Assembly: GCA_943324745.2 (NCBI GenBank)
Contig: CALPMT020000013.1
Location: forward strand, 1-64,000
DNA: 64,000 nucleotides
Origin: Chitinophaga pinensis
GTDB taxonomy: Bacteria > Bacteroidota > Bacteroidia > Flavobacteriales_D > Crocinitomicaceae
Direction of reading: 5' to 3'
Each line of letters begins with the position of its first letter. The first letter of the stretch is position 1. The notes beneath the pieces were generated by a model. The model saw only the letters and a program-made list of their open reading frames with translations. It did no database searches and was not told where the DNA came from. Of the stretch, positions 27,869 through 37,442 are shown piece after piece. Made by a program: the position numbers and the translations under genes.

Positions 27869-28468
27869 ATGTCATTTGAATTACCAAAATTACCTTATGC
27901 ATACGATGCTTTGGAACCACATATTGATGCTAGAACTATGGAAATTCACCATTCAAAACATCACCAAGCATATACGACTAATTTAAATGCTGCAATTGCA
28001 GGAACTGATTTAGAAGGTAAAACTATTGAAGAAATTTTAAAAGTATGTAAAGATAAACCGGCTGTTAGAAATAATGGAGGTGGATTTTGGAATCATAATT
28101 TATTCTGGGAAGTTATGGCTCCAAATGCTGGGGGACAACCAACAGGTGAATTAGCGACTGCAATTGACACTGCTTTTGGTTCTTTTGATGCTTTTAAAGA
28201 AGAATTCGCTAAAGCTGGCGCTACACGTTTTGGTTCAGGTTGGGCTTGGTTATGTGTTGAAGAAGGTAAATTAGTAGTTTGCTCTACAGCAAACCAAGAT
28301 AATCCATTAATGGGCGAAGGGTGTACTGGAACAGCTATTTTAGCAATGGATGTTTGGGAGCATGCTTATTACTTGAATTACCAAAACAGAAGACCTGATT
28401 ATATTAATGCATTTTTTAATGTGATTAATTGGGCGGTTGTTGCTGAGAAATTTGTAGCTGCAAAATAA
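27869..28468 (+). CDS. Superoxide dismutase, Mn-type of the Fe/Mn family
   Basis: Cytoplasmic enzyme (199 aa, usual length) converting superoxide to oxygen and hydrogen peroxide. Metal ligands are seen at His27 (EIHHSKHH), His76 (FWNHNLFW), Asp161 and His165 ([11 protein letters not shown]). The outer-sphere Gln is in TANQDNPL near residue 143 and Gly residues precede the second ligand, the pattern of manganese enzymes rather than iron ones. Metal use could still be cambialistic. It is transcribed alone and is closed by a two-way terminator. Confidence 0.95.
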   Translation: MSFELPKLPYAYDALEPHIDARTMEIHHSKHHQAYTTNLNAAIAGTDLEGKTIEEILKVCKDKPAVRNNGGGFWNHNLFWEVMAPNAGGQPTGELATAIDTAFGSFDAFKEEFAKAGATRFGSGWAWLCVEEGKLVVCSTANQDNPLMGEGCTGTAILAMDVWEHAYYLNYQNRRPDYINAFFNVINWAVVAEKFVAAK

Positions 28469-28484
28469 TTAAACTTTACTATAC

Positions 28485-28516
28485 AAAAAAAAGCGACCAA
28501 ATGGTCGCTTTTTTTA
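28485..28516. terminator. Bidirectional terminator between sod and nfu
   Basis: AAAAAAAAGCGACC (28485-28498), loop aaat, GGTCGCTTTTTTTAT. The A-run and T-run give a U-tract in both directions. It contains the stop codon of the minus-strand NifU-like gene. Confidence 0.92.
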
Positions 28517-28771
28517 TGCAATTTCTAAATCGTCCACTGAAATTACACCTTTGATTTCAGGTGCAACTTTTAATATCGCGTCCTCTAAACCAGCTTTTAA
28601 TGTCATAACGCTCATCGAGCAAGAGCTACAAGCACCTAGTAACCTCACTCTCACAATTCCTTCTTGAGTGATGTCAATTAGCTCCATATCACCACCATCG
28701 TCATTAAGAAAAGGTCTTAATTGCTCGATTGAATTGTTTACTAATTCGATTAATTCCTCTTTTGTATGCAT
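28514..28771 (-). CDS. NifU-like (Nfu) iron-sulfur carrier
   Basis: A small (85 aa) NifU C-terminal-domain protein that holds and delivers a 4Fe-4S cluster. The cluster-binding motif is GACSSCSM (CxxC) in the centre; the N-terminal FLNDDGGDMELI and C-terminal VKGVISVDDLEI-like region fit the family. It starts one base after the Mrp stop, and both products are Fe-S maturation factors, so they form an operon. There are no fused A-type or targeting domains. Confidence 0.93.
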   Translation of the reverse strand: MHTKEELIELVNNSIEQLRPFLNDDGGDMELIDITQEGIVRVRLLGACSSCSMSVMTLKAGLEDAILKVAPEIKGVISVDDLEIA

Positions 28772-28772
28772 T

Positions 28773-29840
28773 TTACTTTTTCTTAAAAGTTTCTAATGTA
28801 GAAATGAATGTTTGTGTTAGTTTGTCAAATGCTTCAGATGTTGGAGTGTTTTCTTGGAAAACAGCAGGTCTTCCAACATCCCCAGCTTCACGAACCGATT
28901 GTACTAACGGAATGTGTCCTAAAAATGGTATATTCATCCCTTCTGCTAAGTTTTTAGCACCATCTCTACCAAATATATAATATTTATTTTCAGGTAATTC
29001 TGCAGGGGTAAACCAAGCCATATTTTCAATCATTCCAATTACAGGAACATTTATGTTTTCTAATTTGAACATGTTAACCCCTTTACGAGCATCAGCTAAC
29101 GCGATTTCTTGGGGAGTACTTACTATTATAGCACCATCCAAAGGAACTGTTTGTACTAATGATAAATGGATGTCACCTGTACCCGGAGGGAGGTCAATTA
29201 ATAAGAAATCTAATTCACCCCAATGTGCATCTGTGAAAAGCTGCGTAAGTGCTTTTGCAGCCATAGGGCCTCTCCAAACAACAGCATTATCTTGATCAGT
29301 AAAGAATCCGATAGAAAGTAGTTTTATTCCATGGTTTTCTACGGGATTAATTTTCCCTTCTCCATCAATGTCAATCATAGTAGGTCTTTCACCTACCACA
29401 TCAAACATGGTTGGCATAGAAGGACCGTAAATATCAGCATCGACGATTCCAACTTTATATCCAGCTTTTGTAAGTCCACCAGCAAGATTTGCTGTAACTG
29501 TAGATTTACCCACTCCGCCTTTACCTGAAGCAATAGCAATAATATGTTTTACATCTGGCAGTATTTTTCTTCGAGCAGCAATACTTTCTGCTGGAAGTCC
29601 TTTTACAATAGTTGTATATTCGATTTCTTTGCCAAATGCATTTTTTAAGTTGTACTCAATAAGTTCTTGTAATCTTTTTCGAGCATGTAATGCTGGATTA
29701 GAGACGAAAACTTCTAAGTGAATTTTCGAATTATCATACTCTATTTTTTCTACAAGATTAGAAGAAACGATGTCTTTTTTTAAATCTGGTTCAATAACGT
29801 TTGAAAGTACGTTAAGAATATTTTCTCGAGTAATCGACAT
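28773..29840 (-). CDS. mrp: Mrp/ApbC-type P-loop ATPase (iron-sulfur assembly)
   Basis: Cytoplasmic ATPase (355 aa) of the Mrp/NBP35 group, thought to carry and insert Fe-S clusters. An N-terminal DUF59/MIP18-like domain (1-85) is followed by the deviant Walker A SGKGGVGKST (about 105-114), DADIYGPSMPTMF, VVWRGPM and LIDLPPGTGD. The CxxC found in E. coli Mrp after the VENM motif is absent: the region reads ENMAWFTPAELPENKYYIFG. That is familiar in Bacteroidota homologues. The paired Nfu gene may compensate by holding the cluster. Confidence 0.92.
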   Translation of the reverse strand: MSITRENILNVLSNVIEPDLKKDIVSSNLVEKIEYDNSKIHLEVFVSNPALHARKRLQELIEYNLKNAFGKEIEYTTIVKGLPAESIAARRKILPDVKHIIAIASGKGGVGKSTVTANLAGGLTKAGYKVGIVDADIYGPSMPTMFDVVGERPTMIDIDGEGKINPVENHGIKLLSIGFFTDQDNAVVWRGPMAAKALTQLFTDAHWGELDFLLIDLPPGTGDIHLSLVQTVPLDGAIIVSTPQEIALADARKGVNMFKLENINVPVIGMIENMAWFTPAELPENKYYIFGRDGAKNLAEGMNIPFLGHIPLVQSVREAGDVGRPAVFQENTPTSEAFDKLTQTFISTLETFKKK

Positions 29841-29860
29841 GATAAGAGTGAGTTGAGCGT

Positions 29861-30448
29861 TTAGCTAGCTTTTTTAGTTTCTTTTATTGAATTGATGCAT
29901 TTTTCTTGCAATTCAACAATTTCTTTAGTTGAACCAGTATCCCTTGTTTCAAAAACATAAATGATTTTATTAATCACTTTTGTCATAAATAAATGAAAAG
30001 TCTTATGTTCAACTCCTACTTTTTTGGATGCATTTTTCTTTCCATTAACATTCAAAGTTCTTTCATAAACTAAAGTATTTGGAGTTTTTTTAAGAAATTT
30101 CACATTGAAAAATTTTAAATCCTTTAGTTTTTTTAGTTCAGCATTTAAAATTTCTTTATCGTCCCCCCAATCATTAATTACCAATTCAAAATTTGGTCCA
30201 ACTTTTAAGTCCCACAAAAAGTCACCCTCAGTATGTACAACTTCTACTTTTGTAGAAGCTCCTACATTGGATGTTTCGTCAGGCAATAAAATTGTAGCAG
30301 GAATATCGTATTCATTTAAAGAAAATTCATTAAAATCTAGTAATGCTTCGTCGATAACTTGATCGTTACTATTTTCGTCTGAATTAGAACATGCTGTTAA
30401 GGTTAAGCAACTGATAAATAATGAATAAATGATAAACTTGAACTTCAT
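29861..30448 (-). CDS. Uncharacterised lipoprotein
   Basis: A 195-residue exported protein with the lipobox TLTACSN (Cys20). The mature part is mixed alpha/beta, lysine-rich, and has no motif I can assign. It is set 20 bp upstream of mrp, with its own likely promoter, so it could be co-transcribed with the Fe-S genes, but there is no evidence of a shared role. Confidence 0.65.
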   Translation of the reverse strand: MKFKFIIYSLFISCLTLTACSNSDENSNDQVIDEALLDFNEFSLNEYDIPATILLPDETSNVGASTKVEVVHTEGDFLWDLKVGPNFELVINDWGDDKEILNAELKKLKDLKFFNVKFLKKTPNTLVYERTLNVNGKKNASKKVGVEHKTFHLFMTKVINKIIYVFETRDTGSTKEIVELQEKCINSIKETKKAS

Positions 30449-30477
30449 GTGACTGATATTTCTAGGTATTATTAAAA

Positions 30478-30485
30478 CAAATATA
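30478..30485 (-). promoter_or_regulatory. Putative -7 element for the 30448 lipoprotein operon
   Basis: The minus strand reads TATATTTG, exact TAnnTTTG, 30 bp before the start codon. No convincing -33 box. Confidence 0.4.
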
Positions 30486-30633
30486 CAATTTATGCTTACA
30501 AAAATACGAATTTCATAAGAGATTAGGTGTGAATCGACTTCATAAACAGATGAATTATTCTTAATATATTCAATATTTATCTAAACAATCTTAATTTTAC
30601 AAACTCTAATTTTTATTAATTAATAGATTAAGC

Positions 30634-32760
30634 ATGAAAATTTATTTGTTTTTGTTGGTTATTTCAATTTCGATTTCATCTTTTGCTCAAAAAAAAGAAT
30701 TAACATTGAGTGAATCTGTACTACAGCAATATCGTGCCTTAGGTCCGGATAAAATGCATGGATTTATGTGGTTGCCAAAATCTGATAAGTACAGCTATTT
30801 AGTAGATAAGTTTACAACACTAAAAATAAATTCGGCTGTTGATTCAAAAATTAACTTTTCAGTTTTGATATCAGAAGTAAACACTTCATTGTCAACAGAG
30901 TTTAGGGGTTTTTATGGTTATACATGGAAAAATGAAAATGCAATCATTTTACATGCTGATAACGTATATTACGAATTTGACGTGAACACTAAAAAAGGCC
31001 GAAAAATTTTTGATTTAGATGTAAAATCGGAAAATATAGATGATGAAATTAATAAGGATTTAATAGCATATACTGCTCAAAACAATTTATTTGTTCTTAA
31101 AAAAGGAGAGATTATTCAGATCACTTCAAATCTTGATAAAAATATTGTTTCTGGTAAACATTTTGCACGTAATGAGTTTGGAATTTCGAAAGGAACTTTT
31201 TGGTCACCAAATGGAAATTTTCTTGCATTTTATCAAAAAGATGAAACAGATGTGCACAATTATCCTTTATTGGATATTGAGTCTACACCTGGGGAATTAA
31301 TTTCTATAAAATATCCAATGGCAGGACAAAAATCTGAAAAGCCACGCGTTGGTATTTATAATTTCAATACAAAACAAACTGTTTTTATTTCTCCTAGAGG
31401 TAAATCCGATGACTATTTAACGAATTTGTCTTGGACGCCAGATGAAAAATATGTTGTAATTGTAGAATTAAATCGTGGTCAAAATCATTTGTGGGTAAAT
31501 ATTTATGATGCTTTCACAGGTGAGTTTGTTCGAAACTTATTTGATGAGAAAAATGAAAAATGGGTTGAGCCAGAGAATCCTGTGTTTTTCCCATCTAAGT
31601 CTTCAAATGATTTTGTTTGGATTTCACAACGTGATGGATTTAATAATTTGTATTACTACGATTGGAGTGGTAAACTTAAATTACAATTAACAAAGAATAA
31701 ATTTGTCACTAAAAGCATTGTAAGCACCATCAACAAAGGTAGTGAAATTGTTTTCGTGGCAACTGGTGAAAATCCATTGGATATGAATTATTTTGCTGTA
31801 AATTTTAAAGGTAAACAACGTTTAATTACAAAAAAATCAGGAACACATAGCTTGCAAATTGGGATGGATGGAAAATGGTTTTTCGATGAATTTTCAAGTC
31901 ATTCTATTCCGTCAAAATCATTACTATTAAATGGAAAAGGCGATGAAGTTAATGAGCTACTAGTTGCTAAAGATAAGCTGGCGGATTATAAAATAGGAAT
32001 AACAGAAATTAATTCTATAAAAGCTGAAGACGGCACAAAATTATATACCCGTTTAATTAAGCCAAGCAATTTTGATCCTGCGAAAAAATATCCAGTAATG
32101 GTTTACGTATATGGAGGTCCACATGCTCAAATGATTCAAAATGAGTGGTTAGATGGTTCAAATTTATGGATGCATTGGATGGCTGAAAAAGGATATTTAG
32201 TGTTTACTTTAGATAATAGAGGATCCGCTAATCGTGGTTTTGAATTTGAAAGTTGTATTCATAGACAATTAGGTACTATTGAAATGGAAGATCAATTACA
32301 GGGTGTGAAGTATTTGAAATCCTTACCTTTTGTTGACTCTACAAAACTAGCAGTTCATGGATGGAGTTTTGGAGGATTTATGACTACATCTTTGATGTTA
32401 CGCAAACCAGGAACGTTTAAAGTTGGAGTTGCTGGAGGTCCAGTTACTGATTGGAAATATTATGAAATTATGTATGGTGAACGCTATATGGATTTACCTG
32501 AAGAAAATGTGGAAGGATATAAAAAAGCTTCTTTAATGAATTACACAAAAAATTTAAAAGGAAATTTATTGTTGATTCATGGGACTGTAGATGATGTAGT
32601 TGTTATGCAACATAATTATTCATTAATCAAGCAGTTTGTAGAAGATGGTGTGCAGATGGACTTTTTCCCATATCCGATGCATCCTCACAATGTAATGGGA
32701 AAAGATCGTGTGCATTTGATCGAGAAAATCTTGACCTACATACTCAAAAACAACAACTAA
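30634..32760 (+). CDS. Exported dipeptidyl peptidase IV-like serine peptidase (S9)
   Basis: Prolyl oligopeptidase family enzyme (708 aa). The signal peptide is about 1-18, ending SSFAQ. Residues about 60-430 form the DPP-IV-type N-terminal propeller (FSVLIS..., SAFRGFYGYTW-like blades, WSPNGNFLAFYQKDE). The catalytic alpha/beta hydrolase domain covers about 470-708, with the nucleophile in HGWSFGGFMT, Asp in HGTVDDVV and His in MHPHNV. It should remove X-Pro or X-Ala dipeptides in the periplasm for peptide uptake. The next gene starts 23 bp later, so co-transcription is possible. Confidence 0.92.
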   Translation: MKIYLFLLVISISISSFAQKKELTLSESVLQQYRALGPDKMHGFMWLPKSDKYSYLVDKFTTLKINSAVDSKINFSVLISEVNTSLSTEFRGFYGYTWKNENAIILHADNVYYEFDVNTKKGRKIFDLDVKSENIDDEINKDLIAYTAQNNLFVLKKGEIIQITSNLDKNIVSGKHFARNEFGISKGTFWSPNGNFLAFYQKDETDVHNYPLLDIESTPGELISIKYPMAGQKSEKPRVGIYNFNTKQTVFISPRGKSDDYLTNLSWTPDEKYVVIVELNRGQNHLWVNIYDAFTGEFVRNLFDEKNEKWVEPENPVFFPSKSSNDFVWISQRDGFNNLYYYDWSGKLKLQLTKNKFVTKSIVSTINKGSEIVFVATGENPLDMNYFAVNFKGKQRLITKKSGTHSLQIGMDGKWFFDEFSSHSIPSKSLLLNGKGDEVNELLVAKDKLADYKIGITEINSIKAEDGTKLYTRLIKPSNFDPAKKYPVMVYVYGGPHAQMIQNEWLDGSNLWMHWMAEKGYLVFTLDNRGSANRGFEFESCIHRQLGTIEMEDQLQGVKYLKSLPFVDSTKLAVHGWSFGGFMTTSLMLRKPGTFKVGVAGGPVTDWKYYEIMYGERYMDLPEENVEGYKKASLMNYTKNLKGNLLLIHGTVDDVVVMQHNYSLIKQFVEDGVQMDFFPYPMHPHNVMGKDRVHLIEKILTYILKNNN

Positions 32761-32783
32761 ACCTATTTTAAGGATTCAACGAC

Positions 32784-34835
32784 ATGGAACTTCAAATTTT
32801 AGAAAAAGCATTCAGACTGATGTGTACTGCTAAAACATTAGCAGAAAAATACGAGGAAAATAAAGAGGTGACATCCAAATATGTGCATGCTACATCCCGC
32901 GGACATGAAGCAATTCAATTAGCGGTTGGTTTGCAATTATTGCCACAGGATTGGGTTTCACCATATTACCGAGATGATAGTATTTTATTGGGTATTGGAA
33001 TGACTCCTTATGAATTAATGTTGCAAGTTTTTGCTAAAAAGGATGATCCATTTTCAGGAGGTAGAACTTATTATTCGCACCCTTCTTTGAAAAGAGATAA
33101 CATGCCTAAAATTCCTCATCAATCTTCTGCAACAGGAATGCAAGCAATACCAACTACAGGAATTGCAATGGGAATTCAATACAAAGAAAAACAAGGTTTA
33201 TCGGAAGACTTTGGCGGAAAAAATCCAGTGGTTGTCTGTTCATTAGGGGATGCTTCATGTACAGAAGGAGAAGTTGCTGAGGCATTTCAAATGGCTGCAT
33301 TGAAACAGTTCCCGATTTTATATTTAGTGCAAGATAATGGCTGGGATATTTCAGCGAACGCAAAAGAAACAAGAGCACAAGATATAACAGGATATGCCAA
33401 AGGATTTCATGGAATTGAAGTGAGAACTATTGATGGTAGTAATTTTGAAGAATCTTACGCTACCATTCAAGAGGTTTTTGAGATTATGCGAAGAGAGCGT
33501 AGACCATTTATCGTACATGCGAAAGTTCCTTTATTAGGACACCATACTTCTGGAGTTCGAAAGGAATGGTACAGAGATGATTTAGATGAAGCGGCTACTC
33601 GTGATCCATATCCACAGTTAAAAGCATCATTTTTGAAATTTGGAGCAAGTGAATCTCAGGTTGTAAGGATTGAAAGCGAGGTGAAGTTATTTGTGGATGA
33701 ATCTTACGACAAAGCATTAAATGCGCAAGATCCGTTACCAGAATCTATAAAAGATTTCATTTTTGCTCCAAGTCCAATTACGGAAGAAAAAGGGCAACGC
33801 GAACCACAGGGTAAGAAAAAAACGGTGATGGTCGATAGTGCTTTGTTTGCAGTACGTGAAATCATGTCAAAACATCCAGAAGCATTGTTGTATGGTCAAG
33901 ATGTAGGTGGACGATTAGGCGGTGTTTTTAGAGAAGCAGCAACCTTAGCTCAAACCTTCGGGGATGACCGTGTTTTTAATACGCCTATCCAAGAAGCATT
34001 TATAATAGGTAGTACCGTTGGTATGTCAGCAGTTGGTTTAAAACCAATCGTTGAGGTTCAATTTGCAGATTATATTTGGCCAGGATTAAATCAGTTATTT
34101 ACTGAGGTAAGTCGTTCGTATTATTTATCGAATGGTAAATGGCCTGTGAGTTGTATCATACGTGTTCCAATCGGTGCGTATGGCTCCGGTGGACCTTACC
34201 ATTCTTCCAGTGTGGAGTCTATTTTGACAAATATTCGTGGGATAAAAGTCGCATATCCTTCTACAGGAGCGGATTTAAAAGGTTTGATGAAATCCGCATT
34301 TTATGATCCAAATCCAGTAGTGATTTTAGAACACAAAGGCTTGTATTGGTCAAAAATCCCTGGTACCGAAGGTGCGATGTCGATTGAACCTGATGATGAA
34401 TATGTAATTCCTTTTGGAAAGGCTAGGGTAGTGAAAGTGGCAAATGAATCATTTATTCAATCGGGAGAATCTTGTGCGATAATTACCTACGGAAGAGGAG
34501 TTTATTGGTCATTAGCAGCAGAGAAACACTTTGAAGGAAAAGTAGAAATAATTGATTTACGTACTCTGAATCCAGTTGACTTTGATACCATCAATGAAGT
34601 AACGAAGAAACACGGTAAAGTAATTGTGGTTACAGAGGAATCGGTGGAAGCATCGTTTTCGTTGGGTCTTGCAGGAAGAATACAACGCGATAATTTCAAG
34701 TTTTTAGATGCGCCGGTTCAAATTGTAGGTTCGGTAGATACACCAGCGATTCCGTTAAATTCTACATTGGAGGCTGCGTTGTTGACAAATGCGGAGAAGG
34801 TGAAGGAAGGAATAAGATTTGTGTTGGCGTATTAA
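32784..34835 (+). CDS. Fused alpha-beta E1 of a 2-oxoacid dehydrogenase (branched-chain type)
   Basis: Thiamine-diphosphate enzyme (683 aa) in which the E1 alpha subunit (about 1-330) and beta subunit (about 345-683) are one chain. The alpha half shows GDASCTEGEVAEAF and VQDNGWDIS (the ThDP-Mg site). The beta half shows YGQDVGGRLGGVF, PIQEAFIIGSTVG, GAYGSGGPYHSSS and IDLRTLNP. It should decarboxylate branched-chain 2-oxoacids (or pyruvate) and pass the acyl group to a lipoyl E2, which is not in the window. The fused form is frequent in Bacteroidota. Substrate choice is inferred from overall similarity. Confidence 0.92.
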   Translation: MELQILEKAFRLMCTAKTLAEKYEENKEVTSKYVHATSRGHEAIQLAVGLQLLPQDWVSPYYRDDSILLGIGMTPYELMLQVFAKKDDPFSGGRTYYSHPSLKRDNMPKIPHQSSATGMQAIPTTGIAMGIQYKEKQGLSEDFGGKNPVVVCSLGDASCTEGEVAEAFQMAALKQFPILYLVQDNGWDISANAKETRAQDITGYAKGFHGIEVRTIDGSNFEESYATIQEVFEIMRRERRPFIVHAKVPLLGHHTSGVRKEWYRDDLDEAATRDPYPQLKASFLKFGASESQVVRIESEVKLFVDESYDKALNAQDPLPESIKDFIFAPSPITEEKGQREPQGKKKTVMVDSALFAVREIMSKHPEALLYGQDVGGRLGGVFREAATLAQTFGDDRVFNTPIQEAFIIGSTVGMSAVGLKPIVEVQFADYIWPGLNQLFTEVSRSYYLSNGKWPVSCIIRVPIGAYGSGGPYHSSSVESILTNIRGIKVAYPSTGADLKGLMKSAFYDPNPVVILEHKGLYWSKIPGTEGAMSIEPDDEYVIPFGKARVVKVANESFIQSGESCAIITYGRGVYWSLAAEKHFEGKVEIIDLRTLNPVDFDTINEVTKKHGKVIVVTEESVEASFSLGLAGRIQRDNFKFLDAPVQIVGSVDTPAIPLNSTLEAALLTNAEKVKEGIRFVLAY

Positions 34836-34997
34836 AGAATCATGTTAATCTTTTGCGAAAATAATTTAATCAATCGTGTCACATTGCTTGAGTATCTAAT
34901 AAGATGTTTGTATTGTGAATTAGTATACTTGTCGATAATTTCCCAAAGTTAATATGCTCTATAATATCCTAGAAGATAATGATTTTAAACAGTGTTA

Positions 34998-35789
34998 TTA
35001 ATGATTTACATCCAATGACATTGGTAACATCAGTAAAAACGGAATGGATGCTGAAAAATCCAATGTTGGGTATTCTAATCCTAATTTTCGGATGTTAGAA
35101 TAATACGTTTGGTGATAGTTATAGTACATTTTTTCACTTTGTAAAAACCATGCTTTTTCTCCCAATATTTGTGCTAAAAACCATTTTTCATATAAACGTG
35201 CGCTTCTACCGTTTCCATCATTCCATGGGTGGATTTTAACAAAAACTAAATGAATCATCGAAGCAAAATAAAACGTTTCTTCAATGGTAAGTTCTGTATT
35301 GAGTAGGATGTCTAAGTCTTCGTGAAATTTATTCATTTCTGTTTCGACAACAAGTGGAGAGGCAGCTACATATTCTATTCTACCATCCGATGTCGTAACA
35401 TACATGTTTTGTGTTCTATATTTTCCTTGTTGATGATTACTGATTAAGTTTTTACTAAGTAAACGATGTGCTTCGGCAATGTTTAGTTTATTCAAGGATG
35501 AGTTCTTGGCGAAAAGATAAGTATTGTATAAGTCGTCTATTTTTTTAGTGTAATCGGGTAAAAATTCTATTCCAAACTTTTTGTGTTTAATATAACTATC
35601 TAATTCAATGTTTTCACCCTCGATTTTACTACTATAAACCGAAGCCACAGAGGTGTAAAAACTAAACGTATTTGTTGAAATTTCAGCTTCTTGAAGTGTA
35701 TTAAAAGTTTGTTGTAAATTGTTAAAAACCTGCTCTAAATAAGTAGGAAGTAGATCGGTTGGTATTATTTGAAGCTTAATCGGTGTCAT
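34998..35789 (-). CDS. Fic domain protein (predicted AMP transferase)
   Basis: Fic family protein (263 aa) predicted to move AMP from ATP to a protein. The active-site loop is HPWNDGNGRSAR with the catalytic His187. An N-terminal inhibitory helix carries the [S/T]xxxE[G/N] motif as S53-S-K-I-E57-G58, so Glu57 should block ATP gamma-phosphate binding. That makes this a self-inhibited class II Fic with its inhibitor in the same chain. There is no partner gene next to it. It is a single gene between long AT-rich gaps, with a repeat element upstream. The target protein is unknown. Confidence 0.92.
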   Translation of the reverse strand: MTPIKLQIIPTDLLPTYLEQVFNNLQQTFNTLQEAEISTNTFSFYTSVASVYSSKIEGENIELDSYIKHKKFGIEFLPDYTKKIDDLYNTYLFAKNSSLNKLNIAEAHRLLSKNLISNHQQGKYRTQNMYVTTSDGRIEYVAASPLVVETEMNKFHEDLDILLNTELTIEETFYFASMIHLVFVKIHPWNDGNGRSARLYEKWFLAQILGEKAWFLQSEKMYYNYHQTYYSNIRKLGLEYPTLDFSASIPFLLMLPMSLDVNH

Positions 35790-35903
35790 TATTCAAAATT
35801 AAACAATTCTTGAAATAAGAAGGTATTGTAGAGCTTTAAAAAAGTGAAGGGTGATGTTTAACAGAAAGACCTAGAGATTTCCATAAAGTGCACTAAGTTT
35901 TTT

Positions 35904-36090
35904 CTTTTGGCGTAGAGTTAAATAGAGATTTTTGATGTGCTAGCGTTTTGGAGGTCGCAGAGAATTGTTTTTGACATAGTCAAAAACAAAATGCTGTTTT
36001 TTCATGCTAAATACAAAAAAAAAACTCTGCGTTCTCGAAATTGTGTCAACCTTGTCATAACCTCTGAATCCTCAGCGAAAATATACTTTG
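35904..36090 (+). repeat. Dispersed hairpin repeat, copy A
   Basis: Aligns along its length with the reverse complement of 44727-44907: gaggtcgcagag, then a hairpin gtttttgac-ata-gtcaaaaac, then ctctgcgttctc, ttgtgtcaa and cagcgaaaatat. The rest of the gap 35790-36200 holds ctttgtg-type words (36084-36130) but no gene. Confidence 0.85.
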
Positions 36091-36200
36091 TGAACTTTGA
36101 GTGTTTTGAGAACCTTGTGGTAAAACTTTAATACAAAGACAGCTATACCGACCAAGTCGTCTTTTATCTAAAAATCTTTCTTCTTTGAGTGAAGCGGTCT

Positions 36201-37118
36201 TTAATGTGCCGTACTAATCTCATGCAACAACAACTGTGTTGCTAACGCTACTTGCGAGTAGTTTTGAGATGAATTACCAAAAGAACCAGCAGTGGTTGAC
36301 CAAATTTGTTTGATGAGTTCTTGTCCTCCTTGTGTAGGTTGTATCTTATTGATCACAGCACGAACATTTGTTGCTCCTGCATGGTATACATGCATCACCA
36401 ATAATCTAAACCAAAGATCTGTTTCGTTAAATGAAATACGATGAGCTTGAAGGATACTCTTAACCGAAGGTATGCAAGAACGAGAAATTAATTGAGCTGC
36501 ACCAAAAGCGGATCTTTCGAAACTTTCACGTTCGTCCACTGAATTATTTACAGTTAATCCATAATTACGAGCAACTCCAGGCATTAATTGGAAAGCTCCA
36601 TAGGCTCCAGAAATAGATTTTTTTAATTGCGCAGGACTTTCGATGAGTAAAATTGCTTGAGCATACCATGGGTCTACACCGAATTCTTGAAAGAGCTGTA
36701 TGCCTTTCGTAATATTTGGAGAAACTTCTTTTATTTTATAAAAATCATTTTTTCCTGTAGTCACATTTATTTTTTCAGCTGCAGCAAGGGCATTAACTAA
36801 TTTCAAGCTGTCTTTAAAAAATTCCTTTTGAGGTTCTGTTTTTTTTATCCAGTCATGATAACTCACTTTATGTAATACTTTACGATTACAGGCAACATTT
36901 ATTAAACAAGAATCAGGAGATAGAGTGATGATTTGTCTCCAGAATAAGGTTTGAGGTAGTTGATGCCAGTTGTCTTTATAAATGATTTTAGGATGAATTA
37001 TTAATTGTTTTTGTATCGAATTTTTTACCTCAAGAATTTCATAATCAGTAGGGTGATCTGCTGATTGACCAAATGTAACAAGCTGTATTAAAAGAAAAAA
37101 TAGGAGTAGAAATTTCAT
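36201..37118 (-). CDS. Exported lytic transglycosylase (SLT domain)
   Basis: Peptidoglycan lytic transglycosylase (305 aa), cutting glycan strands in the periplasm. A signal peptide ends near TFGQS (about 19). The SLT domain covers about 140-270, with catalytic Glu160 in ILLIESP, GAYGAFQLMPGVARNYGL and AYHAGATNVRAV-like VYHAGATNVRAV. The N-terminal 120 residues have no clear family. There is no LysM domain. It is divergent from yidD. Confidence 0.88.
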   Translation of the reverse strand: MKFLLLFFLLIQLVTFGQSADHPTDYEILEVKNSIQKQLIIHPKIIYKDNWHQLPQTLFWRQIITLSPDSCLINVACNRKVLHKVSYHDWIKKTEPQKEFFKDSLKLVNALAAAEKINVTTGKNDFYKIKEVSPNITKGIQLFQEFGVDPWYAQAILLIESPAQLKKSISGAYGAFQLMPGVARNYGLTVNNSVDERESFERSAFGAAQLISRSCIPSVKSILQAHRISFNETDLWFRLLVMHVYHAGATNVRAVINKIQPTQGGQELIKQIWSTTAGSFGNSSQNYSQVALATQLLLHEISTAH

Positions 37119-37196
37119 TTTATTTTTTATGTAAAGTTACGACAATGAAAGTAATTAGAAAAATATCCGTAGTTTAGTTTAATAATAAAAAACGTA

Positions 37197-37442
37197 GTGC
37201 GTAAGATTTTAGTGTATTTATCCTATCCATTTTTAGGAATAATCTGGGTGTATCAACATACAATTAGTCCAATTTTCCCTCCTACATGCCGATTTAATCC
37301 AACTTGTTCAGCTTATTTTAAAGAGGCCTTATTAACTTGGGGTATATTTAAAGGTACATACTTAGGAGTGAGAAGAATTGCCCGTTGTCATCCTTGGGGT
37401 GGTTGCGGATATGATCCAGTTCCAACAAAAACAAAGGATTGA
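37197..37442 (+). CDS. yidD: YidD membrane protein insertion efficiency factor
   Basis: Small inner-membrane-associated protein (81 aa) that helps YidC insert membrane proteins. The family core is complete: [22 protein letters not shown], followed by ALLTWG, [24 protein letters not shown]. The start is GTG (37197), the only suitable start before the conserved part. The gene is outside its usual rnpA-yidC setting, as is common in Bacteroidota. It ends immediately before the convergent sugar transferase. Confidence 0.93.
   Translation: MRKILVYLSYPFLGIIWVYQHTISPIFPPTCRFNPTCSAYFKEALLTWGIFKGTYLGVRRIARCHPWGGCGYDPVPTKTKD

Noticed and set aside
34836-34997. Small gene or RNA in the gap after the E1 gene
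   Set aside because: AT-rich with no start-stop frame of interest, no hairpin with T-tract and no repeat seen.
35937-36131. 64-codon open frame, similar in translation to an 81-codon frame at 44681-44926
   Set aside because: The similarity follows from the shared DNA repeat; frames shift within the element and no start or codon pattern supports a gene.
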